Shown in pieces: positions 39,201-54,200 of a stretch of 64,000 nucleotides of DNA. Each line of letters opens with the position of its first letter. Position 1 is the first letter of the stretch. This DNA comes from Polydactylus sextarius. Lineage: Eukaryota; Chordata; Actinopteri; Polynemidae. The stretch spans positions 708,001 through 772,000 of the forward strand of contig CM028917.1 in NCBI GenBank assembly GCA_016801845.1, given 5' to 3'. Below the pieces are notes generated by a model. It made no database searches and was not told the origin of the DNA. It was given only the letters and a program-made list of their open reading frames with translations. The position numbers were made by a program, and so were the translations under genes.

Positions 39201-42200
39201 CTGAGGGGGCAGGGAGTGATGATAGGGGGTGGGATGCGAGGGGGAGGTAAGGGAGGACAGGATGCAGGTTTCTAGTAGAAAAGCTGCAGGGGAGCACAGC
39301 TGCAGGTACTGGTCTATTCACAGTCACAGTCAGGTAGGCAGCAGCATCAGGCTTTAAGAAGCAGTGTAAAGGTCCAGCTGTAAACGTCACAGACATGTGT
39401 CAAACTGCTGCTGCACAATAATCCACTGTCATTTCACCCGCACGTGTCAAAGTCAACACGCTTCCACTGCCTGTCCAAGGGTCATGATGAACCATTAGTG
39501 CAGAACAAAGGAAAAACTAATCATGACTTCTAATAACGTTGGGGCGATCCTCACTTTTCACCTACAACACGACGAGCGTTTGGACCCGACACACCAAGAT
39601 GGCGACTTCTGTGCATCGCCTGGGAGTGGTTACAACATCTCACTGGACACTGGATTTGAATCAGAATGGCCCAGCACAAATGTTTCCTGTCAAGTACCAG
39701 CTAAGTGAGACTTCATCAGCAGACACAGATGTTAGGCACCGCCGCCATCACAGCTGTTCAGCAGCATCTTGGTGTGTGGGGTCCTGATGCAGAGCATTGA
39801 GCCGGGCAGCGATGCAGCTTCAGAACAGCCGGGTGGGATGTGAGGGTTGGGGGTGGAGAAGCTGTTGTTTGGGGACTCTTACCATGACATGAGTCCCTGA
39901 GAACCCAGATGTCCTCGAAGGGACACCCAGACTGAGACAGGCGGCTCGGAGACAGACCTATCACACACAAAGACTCTGATGGACCGGGTTCTGTCAGTAA
40001 AGGGTGGGGGTGACTGGGAGGGAGGGGAAGTTTGGGGGTGGACTCTGCTTCAAAGGATCTTTGACTTTGTTGTTCATGCAGATAAGTTCAGTTCTGTATT
40101 GACACTGCCCTTCAGGTCTCTGATCAATTCTAACTGTTCACCACCACACCTGTTTGTCAGATTGACTGTTCTGAGTGTGTGACACACCAGCGCAGGTAAA
40201 CCATCACAAACCTAGAACATGGATCCCTGGTTTACATAAATATTTCCAAGAATCAGAATGAATGTGTCCAGAGCATCAGGGTTGTTGTGACATGTCAAAT
40301 TTATCAATACATGTTATATTCCTCCTCTGTGACAAAAAAAAATTTTTTTTCCCTTTTTTTTTCTTTCTTTTCTTTATTTTTCTTTGTTTTCTCTTTTTTT
40401 TTTTTTAAATCAAGAAACAACATCTTTTACCTTTTTTGCCACTGCTCGCTGGTACTTACCCAGTGGATAAGTTAGTGGATGATTCAGCTGATTCAGGTTA
40501 AACTCCGATTCTCATTTTAATCCAGAATCACCAGGTTATTATAAATGATCATAAACTGAGCAGCGACAGCCAGGTTCATAGATATCCCATAATACACAGC
40601 ATGGCAGAGTCAGATCCAACCTTGAAGAGTGAGGTGGATGCTTCCTCACCATTTTTCTTCTGAATTTGTCTTCATAATCTCAGAATAACACCTCCTCCCC
40701 TCAGCTCAACTCACCACCATCTGTCCACTTCTTTAAAGTTTAGTAAAATCACAAATGTTTGATGAATGAATTACATTTTTATAACGTTCCTATCTTGCTG
40801 CCAGTGTACAGTGTGAACAACACATCGTCCCATGGTTGTAGTGGCAATGTTGTAAATAGACATGAGCAGATTAGAAGTTTGATAACCAACATGACAGTGA
40901 ATCATTAATTTATCAAGAAAATCAGCATGTTAAGCAACAATTAGAATGAAACATTAGTTCAGTGTGGGTGTGGATGATGTTTTCTTTCTTCCAGAACAGT
41001 GAACATTCCAAAAATCAGTACTCCAAGTCTGATGTGTTTGTCTGCTTCCTGAAACTCATCTTTGAGAATCTGTAATGTTTGTATTGAAGAGTTTAAATCA
41101 GAGGAAAGTAAAGAGAGAAGTGCTATGATGAAAAAGCGCATATACAATTTCTGCGTGTTCTGTGTTTGTCCCTCTTGTCCCCCCAGTGTGTGTTTGTGTC
41201 ATGAGTGTGTATACCTGTGTTGGTAGTGAGGCCATTGGCTAGAGGCAGCACCACATGGGTGGGGGGGGAGTACAGAGTGTAGGAGTCGTCGGTCTGAGGG
41301 GCCGAGCTGAGGCTGGAGGAGAGGGGGACCCTGGACAGCAGCTGCTGGCGCTGGGTGGGCAGAGAGGCGTGCCGGGATAGGGTGCCCCCTACAGGGCGAG
41401 AGGAGGATGATGGGGAGCAGGGGGGAGGAGGGGGTGGTTAACAAGCAGATGGTTAGAGGTAGAGGTCAATCATGTAGTGGATGAAGGGATGGATGCAGGA
41501 GAGAAGAGTTGAGAAGGAGCATGGGATGGTCTGTAAGCAGGTGTATTAGTTCCTGAGGAGAGGAGGGGTTGTGGATCCTGTATGATTAAAGTCTCTGATC
41601 TGTTGAGACGCTCTGATGAAAGTAACCAACACCCATAACCTTCTGCTCTTTTATCGACAGATCACCCTCAGGCTCAGACCAAAACTCCAGAATCTCCGGA
41701 CTCTGAAATTTAGAACTAAACTTTGAAACCTTTGCAGACAAAGTTAGACATAGTGCAGGTGTGTGGAAAAAAATAGTGCATCTAGAGATGCACCTCACAT
41801 GAGTGTTGTGCCCTTGTTGTTGTTATAGTCTTGTCATCATGGTCGTAGTGATAAATGATAGCACTTATATTTACAATCACCTGCTAATTTAACTGCTGTG
41901 ATATTAGTGACAGTATTTACAGATACTACTTCAGATTGGAGCAGCTGGATTGTGATTGTATTAAACAGCTGTTCCTACATTGTAGTTTATACTGACTCAC
42001 ACACTGTCCTGCTGCAACATGTCATCCACTACTGAAAATAGTCCCTTTACAACTTTTGATTCAAATGCTTTGTATATTTGCCTCTGTTTTTTTTTTTTTT
42101 TTTTTTTAAGATCCATGTCCTCACTAAGAACCATCTAGAGCCACAGTGCAAATGTAAAAACTGATGCTGTAGGTCAGAGTCTGAACGTGGGATATCTTGA

Positions 42201-45200
42201 CAATGAGAAAAATATAAAACAGCGAAAAAAAAACGCAACAACCTCATGGAGCATCAGCTCCACTTCAACTGGCGTCAAACATGTTTTATTTTTGACTGGT
42301 GACAAAATGCAGCGTGACTGACCGTTCCTCCTGCTGATGACCTCCACAATGGACGGAGGGAAGAAGCCGACTCGGTCCGTTCCCCTCGTGCTGTCGTGGA
42401 TGTGGCCCTTCCAACGTCCATCACTGTGCTGCTCCAACACCTGCAGGGAGTGAGACAGATTCAGTATTGTTGACATCACCCTCCCATGACCCCCAGACCT
42501 GCATTGTATCGGAGGATTCTGAAGCTGGCAAAAAAGACAAACTTAACTTACAGGCCACAAATGGAAAATGTCAGATTCAAAGAAAGTCAAAATCGGTGCA
42601 GAGACTTAACTGTATTCACTGACATTAAAAACATCTCAGGTTTTTCTGGCACCAGGATCCAGATTACAACAGATTCTAAATGCAAATAAAAACCTTAATA
42701 TGTATTTTGAATGTTTTATTTCCACTGGTCAAAAAGCTCATTTGTAGCATCTTGCCTAGAGGTAACTTTTGATGTAGTCCAGACCAGCTCTTCTGCTCAG
42801 ATATTAATAAAGAGGAAGGAGTCAGCTTTGTGTTGTGTATTATACGGAACCTGCAGCCGATGATGCTTCATCTCAACTGTGTTGTTACATTAGAGCCAAA
42901 GATCTGTGAGTTCCTGAGCACAGTGTCAGACCCAGTTCACAACATCTGCTGTTCGTCTTTATAAATCATCAGTCGGGGTTTTCCCACCATTTGAACAGAA
43001 CATCACACTTCAGAGTGTGGTTTAATGTTTAGTGCAGGTCCTGACATGACCCCCCCCACCCCACCACCCCACACACACTAACAGGAAATCTCCATGTTCT
43101 GACTGATCTTCAGGGATTTGCATCAGATGTTTCCATGTGTAGTCACAACGAGAGCGGCCTCACAGCTCGACACAGAGATTTGTGCTCTATGTTGATAAGT
43201 GTAAATCTGTACACAGATGTTGCATCTACTGGTCTAACTCTACATCTATCCAGGCTCCTGTGTTTCAACAATTTCCACAATTGTGTGTTGTCCAGAGCCA
43301 GATATTTACCTCACTGTATTTAGTTAATCAGAGTCGACAGTGAATCAAACTACTCATACGCAAAACAAACCTGTTGAAAATAAAATGACCAACCAGGCGC
43401 ACCATGAGTACCAGTACCTTAGTATCAAGTTGATGTAAATACCCTGAAAACATGATGGCACTGTTTGTTCTACAGTAACAGGAGATGTTGTAGATGTCAC
43501 AGAAATTTGATCATTATTGACTCATGGTTGGTCAGGTGGGTGTATGAGTGGGATTTCGATACTGTAGTCCCACCTCCTGATCACTGGTGCCCAAACTTTC
43601 TATTAAGTGACTGATCCCATCCATCAAGACGTGATGTGACTTCACACCTCATGTTTTCACATGATTCAATTTCCTGAGAAACAAATCTTCTCAATTTGAC
43701 CAGAATGGAGTGTCACCTCTGACTGACCAGAGGCTCCACACTTTACTGTGATACACATCGATACACTCTAAAATACAGAGGGGAAATGTAGGACAGAGTT
43801 CACAAGATGGTGTGCGTGTCTTAGGCTTGTCTCCACTTGTCTCTGGCCGACTGGTGGGTTCAGTCGTACCCACATTAAAGGTTTGTTTCGGTCGACTGCA
43901 GATAATGGAGTTCAGACAGAGAGCAGCTCAGTGTGCGGTGTGTCAGATTTCATCAGAAACTCATCAGGCTGCGTAGCTTTGGTGTTTCATTGCAGCCGTC
44001 ACAGCTAAGTGTGTGAACATGGTGCAACTGTGAAGAACTTTGCACTTATTACAAAAACACTGGGTTGATTTAAACTTCAGTTTAGGTCTTAAGCTGTAGC
44101 TCTTTTCTACTGGTTACATGGCCAGAACTAGTCGTGGGACTGAGGCCTGTATCCATGACCAGTTTTAGATAGTTTTAGTTGTTTTTAGTCTCTTATTTCT
44201 TGTTTATACTCTTGTCACATTAAAATACACCTCCTGGCATAAACAGCGTTTGACCTGTTTGTTTTGACTTGTACAGTTTGTGATGCTACAGGTGTGATGT
44301 ATCATGATCACTGGTGCCGTCTGGGAATGATGTTCAGGTTGGATGATTATGTAGATCGAACACAGTGACAACATTCAGTGTGGATGTCAGGGAGGACAAC
44401 GGAAGCAAAGGACATTTTTCAGGTAGATATTTCACAACCTGAGTGGACAGTAGAGGAGCAATCGGAATGAACAGACAGAGTAGACGCACTGTGATCTTTG
44501 ATCTGTTTCATCATGCAAAGCCTTCACAAGTAAAAGCATCACACCATCCAAAAATCCAAACCAAAAGCCAACACATATCCGTCCAGTAAACACCACAACC
44601 AGAGAAACCACAGCCTGTAAGTCACCACTCAGACTGATGAATGAGGTGTGAAGAGCGTCTCACCATGATGATGTCTCCTGCTCGGATGTTGAGCGCAGTG
44701 GGATCATGGAGGTTCCAGTAATCTTTCAGAGCTCTGACCTGTAAAACCCCCGTTGCATCTGTGCAGAAACATCCAGAGTTAGACTGATAAAGAATAGATT
44801 ACTGATAGATAGAATAAATTACTGTGAAATTTAAGGTGAAAAAATCAAAAAAACTGAAACAAAACACAAGGGAACCAAAAGGGACACACAGATAAATGAA
44901 CACAGGCAGAATGAGTCACTAAAATCACATACATTTTCTCAATCAACAATAGTGACAATGCGGCCTGTTTTTAAAGTGATTCCTTGTTTGCAGGATGTGT
45001 ATCCAAAGAGGACGGACTGCTGTGTTCAACTGCTAATGCGACACATCAATAATTAATCTGCAGCGCGTGTTGACTGAGCATGTAAGAGTTCTTGATCTTG
45101 CTGCTGTGCACCAGTAAACAAGGTGGGAAAGTGTCTGCGTCACATGTTTAAATCACGTCTTTGAAACAAGCACTCGTTATTCCTCTAGCTTGTTCCCACA

Positions 45201-48200
45201 GGAAGTTCAAAAGACTGCACCATTAGAGAACATGCACACGCGCACACACACACACGCAAAGACTTGGCTGTTCTCACATACTGTATATGCAGCAGCGTTA
45301 AATCTGTGGCTGAATGTGAGCAGTCTGATCTTTGATGCTGTGAAAGTTTAATGTTACATAACTTGACATTTACACACAGTTGCTGTTTGAATCACAGCTG
45401 ATAAGAAAGGGGTCGACCGCGGTTCATTGGCTGCACTGGGAGGACCAGGATGAAAGATGGAGGTGGTGGAGGCCTCCCATATATCAACATTTTCACTGAA
45501 GATAAAAAGCTTAACTAAAAAAAAAAAAAAAAAAAAACTTAATATTTTGGGTTCAAAATCCCAGTGTTATACATTATCACTGCTTCTTACAATGACTAGA
45601 GGATGGGGATAAAAGATCGCCATGTTTAAAAAACAAAGAAACAAAAATCTCCAGTAAATACTGACATGAATGATGAGTTGGTTCCACAATGACAATGTGT
45701 GTAGCAACATGAACTGCCCAATCTGTATTTGTTTAAACTGCTAAAGGTGTTACACAGGCCTCAGTCCCACGACCTGTTCTGTTTACTCCTCATACAAACA
45801 ACACTGCTGCTGTGCCTCCATGTAATATTCATCTTTTCTCAGAATATGGTATGGTAATAAGTGTGACTGGTAAAAGTTAGGTAAATATGGGGCCTGGATC
45901 CACAGAGACAGTGAAAAACTAAAGGAAGCTGAGTGAAAAGTAGAGAAAAGTGTCTCTGACCTCGGAGCAGCTGCTTGATGTCCTTGCTGGCGTGTGAGGT
46001 GGTGAACTGGTTGACGATGTCCAATGCCGTCTGTTTGTAGGTGTTTCGGATATTCACGTCCACTCCAGCCTGCGAGGATCACAAAGGATGCAAAGGGCAA
46101 CAGTGTTTACTATCATCAGACATGAGTGTTGGTCTTAGAAATGTCTTAAAATATACAGTTTTTTCTTTGGATTTCTGTAAAAGACTGATCTGAGTTAAAA
46201 ACTTGAAGTGTTGTCATTTTAAAAGCACAACTGTAAAAAGGCGTTAGCAGGGACAGACTGTATTAAATGCAGCTGTAGAGTTAAATGTTCTCAGGGAGGT
46301 GGACGTGGTGTGTTTGAGTGCTGGTTGGTGGTTAAGATGTAGCTATGAAAGTCCTCAGTGGTAAAAACAAACAACAACAACAACAACAAAATATTGTGAA
46401 AAAAAACTGAATTACTTCCACCACCAACCAGCCCAGCTGTATTTAATTAACATGTAAATTCATGAGTCACTGCAAAAAATGTAGTTTGTGAAGTCGCAAT
46501 GACCTTGACTTTTGATGACCAATTTCTAATCCATTCACCTTTACATCCAAGTGAGTGTCTGAAGAAATTCCCCTAGTGTGTTGAAGAGGTGTTGTGTACA
46601 TTGTATATGTGCACAAAAAAGAGGAAAACACATTATGGTCATTCATCCAACACAAGAATGTTTATCTGAGATGACCAAAAGCTGAGATTTTGGAACCTGC
46701 ATTCTCAGTGTGTGATCACATTGTGATAGGATTCCTGCCAAAACTGTGTCAAAACTTTGTGCTTTAACCAGAAACACCACTCTGTTCACAGACACCACAC
46801 TCCACTGACTAAAACACTCATCTTAATTTCATCATTTAAGGTAACAATCAATCACTCCTAACTAATCTCTGCAGTGTTTAAATGATGAAACTAATTGTTA
46901 TTCTGCTTCCCAGTGAGATGCCTGATGATTAAATGGTAAATGTTCTGTACTTCTATTGTCATCTGTTGACCACTCAAAGTGTTTTACACTACGGTTTTTG
47001 CCATTCACCAATTCACACTCACTCTCTCAGTGCACCTAGTAATTGTGCACTTCTATCTACACACACATCACATTCTCGCACTGATGGAACCATCGGACAG
47101 CATAGTATCTTGGACAAATGTGGGCTGGAGGAGACAGGAATCAAACCACCGACCTTCTGAATAATGGACGACCTGCTCTACCTCCTGAGCCACAGCCACC
47201 CCTAAATATCCACCTCTGGATCCCCGCAGGCCAGGGATCCAGAGGATGCGTCTTCAGATGAACTCACATCCAGCAGCAGTCGGACCACTTCTGTTTTTCC
47301 ATACAGAGCTGCCTCGTGCAGAGCCGTTCCAGACTTGGTGATCTTGTTGATGTCAATGCCAGCCTTCAGCAGCAGCCTGGAACAGACACACACATGATAC
47401 TGATCCTCGGCTGAGAAACCATCATGACCTGAAAGGAAGTTTGGCCCTCCATGTAGCTGAGTCTCATAAAATAAATGAAAACATAATGAATGCACTTTAT
47501 TTTTTCTCCTATGTCCCTGTGCACTCTAGTTCTAAAATCAGCTGATCCTGCAGATGCAGATTCAATGTTCACATCAACATCAGAACAGGGACTTTATTAA
47601 AGCAGTTCAGGCTCATCTGCTGGTTCAGTAGGAGTCAAGAGGCAAGTTAACAAGTCTACACACACAGCTGTAACATTACATTACCTGACAGCAGAAACAG
47701 CACTGTGTCTGTGTCAGGGACGTAAACAACAACAACAAACAGAGTTTACATGAGGGACTTAAATTGATGGTCCGGACTAATTTGAACCCAGGGTCAAAGA
47801 AAAAAAAAACACAGAGCGAGAAAAATGACAAAAGTGCTGATCTGGAACACCCATCATGTTGTTCCAGATCAGCAGATTCATCATTTTCCTCGCTCTTCAC
47901 AGACACATCGGCCTGTTGTTCAGGAAAACGATGAATCTGCTGATCTGGAACACCCTTCACCACCAGTTGATATGAAAACAAGACGTTGGATAAGTCTTGT
48001 AAAACAGTCTTTTTAATAAACTCTCTGTTCACTTACTAAGTTATCAGTACATCGGTTTATGTGTAGGGACCCAACTCATGCTGCTGCTGAGGTGAAGTGA
48101 TATTTTGAGCTTTATTAGTGGTTAACAATAAAGCTCAGTGTGGTTGACCACTTTTATTCATTGTTAACTATTTGGTTGTGAAAACAAAAGACAGTCAAAC

Positions 48201-51200
48201 TCAATATTTCTTCAACCAACTATCTCAGTTCACTTCTGCTTAATGTCCAGACAGGGATTGGCCATAGATCATCTCTGTCATTTATCTTAGCTCAGGCTAA
48301 TGCTATTGCCACTGTCAAAGGAAAGAGCAGCTTCTCATTTCTTAGGAAACCCAGCATGGTGGATCATGAGTCCTGTTGCTCATATTCATTTAGTCACAGA
48401 GACTTTTAAATGGTTGTTTGGGTGAAATCCTCTGTTCTGTTATCTCACCGTATGATATCTTTATGTCCATTGCGGGCGGCAAGATGCAGCGGGGTGGTGA
48501 AGGCCGAGTCTGTTGGTTCCTTCCTCTCTCCTTCCAACAATGCCACCACCATGTTACTGCTGAGCAACAGCTGGGCCACCTAGGAGAAAAAGGAAGAGGA
48601 AGAGGAGGAGGAAGAGAAAGAGGTTGAATGGTTAAGTGAAGAAAATGACGCTGTTTCCTCAGCTATTGTTTTTTTTCATCCTTCATTATAAAGTTGTTTA
48701 TTGTTCTCTGCGCAGTTAGGTTGGATTGAGGGTAGTTTTAATTGTAAAAAGTAAGTCTGACCAATTGATTGAAAAAAATGACTGAAAAAGACATAGCTGT
48801 AACTACAGCAGACACCAACAGCAGGTGACAATGAGGTAATAACCTCAGAGACCCAAAACACTACAACTGAATCCAGATGTTTGGCAGTAGACACCAAGTC
48901 ACAGCTGGAAGATCAAGTAGGAACTTCAGGGATAAAATCTATGCAAGAAAAACTGATTTCAGCTTTTATTTTTTAAAGAAGAACGAGCATTAAAGCATGT
49001 TTAAAAGCCGACACACGTGTCTAGTGTCACCATGTTTCCATAGATACATTTTCAAGAAAGCTTCAGAAATGAGGAGATGTCATATTTAAATCCTTGAACA
49101 TTATTTATGTGACTAACAGTTACTCAGCTCACTGTGGTGACCATCCCTCCACGTTCAGCCACTGTTCCAGGGTCAAGTCTCTGATACAGAGACACTGTCC
49201 AGCTCCTCCTGGAGGATCCAGGAGGAGCCCTGACACACTGTGGAGGAAACTCATTTCGGCCAGTGACATCCGTGATCTCATTCTTTTAGTCACAGTATAA
49301 ATAATGTAACGTACAACACATTTACAGTACGCTACTGCTTTATCACTGTAAACATGATGCTTCATACACAGAGTGAGGTGGGTGCATGGGGGGCAGCTGA
49401 ACAGAAACACAGCAGCTGCCATCAACACACCCTGACATCACTGAGCAGCAGCTGAGGCTTTAACACACACTCTCTCTCTAAAGATATCTCAGTAAAGTCT
49501 GGATCAGCTGTGGGGGGTCTAGCTTCACTTTCATGTCTCGTTTAATAAACTTTCACGAGACACAACAAAGACATTTAAACCTGTAGCTGGTCCCGCTAAG
49601 ATATTCATCCAGTTTTTGCTGATATGTACATTAGCTCTGTCATGATCCGACAAGAGACAAGAGTTTGCAAAAAGACAACGTGTGGTATCTGCGGTGACAC
49701 AATCAAACCTGTGTGTTTGCCTTTTGCTTGTTTGTCCAGCTGTGACTGTCTCCTAGAGACCAAGCTCGAACATGATGTCTCAGGTGTGACACAAGCTGCA
49801 GCAACAACACACATGAATGGCGGACAGACGCACTCGCTGCTCACCTTGACTCTTCCAAACTCACAGGCCAGGTCCAGAGGCGTCTTCTTGGCTTTGTTGA
49901 CCAGACAGGGGTTGGACTGATGCTGTAGCAGCATCTCAGACTGAAACAAAACACAAGAACATTTATAGAACATTTACAGTCACAAGAACTTTACAGTAAC
50001 ATGTCCTGTGAAGACAGAGGTTCAAACACACAGTAACATCACAATCTGCTATAAACATGTGTTATGAGCTATGACCTAACGGTTAGGTCATAGTGACCAT
50101 GACAACATGTGATATGACATCTCTGAAAATGAATTTAAAATTTCAAGGAAAAGTTGAAGAGATGTTCAGGTGAATCTGTCATTAGCCCAGCTTGGCATAA
50201 ACATTAGAAACAGCTAGCCTAGCTCCATTTTCTGCATTTATTCCAGTTCACTATGAAGGATTTCACTGATTGGTGAACTCACCACTTCATAGTGTCCATA
50301 CTGAGCAGCCAGGTGCAGAGGGATGTGTCCGTCCAGGGAGACGCCATTGACCGAGGCCCCGGAGCGAAGCAGCATCAGGACCGATTCACCTTTTCCCTGC
50401 CAGGCTGCATAATGGAGTGGACGCATCCCTGCAAGTCACACCACAACACTTATCCTCACTGACACCAAAGTAATCAGCCCAACCTCCCACTATAATTATC
50501 ACTGTCATTTTCAGTGAGTGACGCCACTCGTGACAAACCACTAGTCAATACACTGTGACTGAAGGATCTGATCCGTGTGTGTGGAACAAACAAGCTGCAG
50601 TGAATGCAGCATATGTCAGCTGTTCAGTCTGCTATTCTAAACCACTTGCTGATGACTAACATTCACACAGGTCATTTAACTCAACTGGAAATTAAATCTG
50701 TTGTTAGTGACAGTGATGATGAAAGTCAAAGATCAGTCAAACTATTTCCTAAATGGCACAGACAGTTTTTTATGATTTTGCTTGTTTTTACACTTAGTGG
50801 AGTGTCTCAGAGTCGTTGGCACACTGACCGTTGCTGTCCTTGATGTCCACGGTGGCCTGAGCCTCCAAAAGTGCTGAGAGAAGCTCCGTGGTCCCTGTCA
50901 GGGCAGCGTGGTGCAGGGCTGAGAAACTGTGAGCAAGAGGCCAAAGGCACAGCAGGGAGAGATTATGAATCTGGTTTAACACTCTGTAACAGGGTTTCAT
51001 TAAATGACATCAGATCAGACAGACAAAACCATACTTAACCGCTGCAGGTTTAATCGCAAAAGATCTGAGCAACATAGGTTTTAATTTACACAACAGTTTC
51101 AGTCAGTGCAGATCTTCTGATGTGTATGTTCCACATTACAAAGTCTGAAGATGGGTAATAGCAGGAAATGAGGGGGAGAGGAGAGGAATAACCTGCAAAA

Positions 51201-54200
51201 AAGGTCAAGCCATGGACTTGATGCTAAAGGCTCTTTAACCACCAGAAATCTGCAACTTTGATTGGTAACTTTGTAACAGTTTCATTTGCCATTTTTCAGT
51301 CATATGTTTGTGCATGTGTCATCACTGTGGTCATTTTTAACCAGATGAAAATATGCTGTGTTTACTGTGCTCACCAAACAGCAGCGGAGAAACAATGATT
51401 TTTATCCTGAAGCTGTTTAATTTGAAGTTTTTACCAAATTTAAAAACCTGTTTCATGTGTTTTGGAGACGGGGAGCAAAAACCAAGCAGACGAGAAACAC
51501 TGATTTGATTAGCATGTCTGTATTAGAAGTGTAAGCTGTAGACTATCTCTGCAGAGGATCAAATTCAATTCACCAATTAGGAAATGCTCTTATTGATATA
51601 GGTCAGAATCAACATCACAACATCTGGATTGTAAAGATACTACAGTGAACTGTGCCTCTTCAGAAAAAAGCTACAGATGCTAGGACATCCCATAATACAT
51701 AGACTAATCCAACAGTTTCAACAGCAGGCAGGGTGTGACTGATGTCCTCACAGCATGAACCTGTATCTGCAGGTTGACGTCTGACTCAACAGTGACGCTC
51801 CTTCCTGTTCATTCAAGGCAGCAACGAGTCCAGACACAATGGAGAACATCACTGCTGCAACCTCACAACATAAAAACACTATGTCCCACTAGTTAAACAA
51901 ACAGTTTCAAATAAGAGTATAAAAAATAATCCCAAGAGTTCAGTCTCTGGTTGAACTAGACACGTCCTGGTGCCTGATCTAGGACCAGTTTCATGTATTT
52001 CCACTGAAAAATAAAAACCCAAATGTTGTTGAAAAGGTTTAGTAAAACATGACTTTAGAGCAATGGCTTTAAAATTAAATTGATAAATAAGCAAACAAAA
52101 CCACTTTGAGTCTTCTGCTATATAACTCTTCTCTATTATTGTGCTTGCACAAGGTTCATGTGTCAGCAAATTGAACATGTTTGGGTTGTGGGCTGTTGCC
52201 ACAGCAATGGGTACATTTTATAGACTAAAAGATTCATTAAGTTGAAAATATAAGAGGGAGATAAATGAAACTGAGTGTTAGCTGCTTCTTTTACTGACAA
52301 TTAATGAGAATAAGAGTCTTCAGATGTGAATACGCACAGACGAAGAGATGAAATAAAGCCACAGGCTACATGTGGTGCTCTGTAAATAAAAGCTCTACAC
52401 AGAAGAGGGGGAAAAAAAGCCAACAAGGGCTTTGGGGGGTTGTTTTTAGTGCCGCTCTTCTGTCCTTTTTTGTCTGTTGCGTAATGCAAGCGATGGCATT
52501 CATGTGGGCCCAGTAAGAGACAGCGCTGAGGGCAGCTCCAGACGTAATGGATAGATTACTGACAGAGGTTACAGAGAGCAGGGGAGAGGATTGGCAGAGG
52601 AGGAAGAGGAAGAGGAAACCTTCAGTTTGTTAGCAGAGCTGAGCTAGAGACGTGGTTTCAGGTACATCATCAGCTCCATCTGATCTCAGATCTGCTATCA
52701 GATGACCGGGAACAGGATCCATACAGCAGGACCACCACCACTGAGTGCGCAAGGCCCTCTGTGACCTAACCTCTCATCACCACTCACCCTCACCCCCCAC
52801 CCCCCACAACCCCAGACAGAGATGGAGACTTACAGAGGACATTCCTGCTGACAGTGTCACATTCTTGCAGAGACCCAACCAGTCACAGAGTAGTAAATCG
52901 TCCTCTGTCCCAAGGTTTTGACAGACAAGGTGGAGGGGGTCTGTTGACCAGCTATAATATGTGATCTAGGTTTAACCACTTTCTCCAAACCAAACCAGAG
53001 ATTTCTCTGATCCATATCTGATGTCACGTGTGGCACAGATCTGTGTGCTCACTGACTCCTACTCCACCATGTGCCAACATGCTGCAACCTGCTCTCAGTA
53101 AAAATAAGCCTTTGTGAGAAACACAACTGCACAGTAAACATCTCCAGTGAGCAGGCAGATGAATGTTTGCTGGTCTCATTTGCACTGATCTGAGATCTGG
53201 ACTGAAGTTTTTAACATCCGGTCTGTGTCAAGTCATCCAGAGGCCTCCACATGGAGCCAGACTGATCTAGTGGCTCAGCTGATTATTAAAAAACCCAAAG
53301 ATCCCTGAGATCACTGTCCATCCTTGCTATAATAAATGATCCTTCCTGACCACGGCTTGTCAGGAGGTTTTTCAAAGCAGCACATTTATCTACCGAGTGT
53401 CTGTCCAGAAAACTCATTTTAGTGTTGTCAGGAAGGAAAACCTCCAATTAAAATGCCGTTTTTACCACAAAGAGATCCTGTTATTTATTAGGAATTACTA
53501 GTATGTTATTTCTGCTTTAAAAGGCAGTTTCTCCTACAGTTGACCTCAAGAGTTGTAAGTCTAGACCTGGTTTAGGGATATGGGAATAAAAGTGAATCCT
53601 TGTTTGAGTAACTCAGTTTTATTTGTTCTGGGAGTCTGATTCAAGTAACTTCCCACAACATTTAATACAGCTGACCTCTATCCACCCACAGTCCCGTGAC
53701 TCAGTGGGATCATATCACCATCTTTTTTGGTAGATCTAAGGTACATTTATTCAAAATTTTTAACATATATATTATAATATCAGTGTTGCTACACTGATAC
53801 AAGATAGTGAGGCATCAGAATAAAGTCCCATCCCATAAACCCCACTACTCCAAGAGATAGGCTGAACAAGATAAACAGAAAAGGGAAAAAAAAAGACTGG
53901 ATAAGAGCGAGAAAAACTAAAAAAAAAAATAACCAGAAGGTAACTGTAAAGTAAAAAAAGTCACGACATTTAAGGAGTCTATAGGTGTAAATAGTTATAT
54001 AGTTTAGATAATTAAGTTTATATGTACACACACATTCACAGTCAGAAGCGGTTAAAGACAAACTGCAGACTGTCACTGTTCACTGAGTGAAAAACTGCAT
54101 GAAACAACGCTTTTACAAATGCATTTCTTGCATTCAGTAGAATTGTCATTTTTCTTCTCTGTGTAATATGAGTGGAAGCAGCTTTCAGATTGGTTCTGTT

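Noticed and set aside
39070..39396. Proline-rich minus-strand ORF as an extra caskin2 exon
   Set aside because: No acceptor and donor pair that would keep the frame with the flanking exons, which already join perfectly without it.
47676..48032. 118-codon minus-strand ORF in a caskin2 intron
   Set aside because: Runs through the inverted-repeat array; no domain or splice support.
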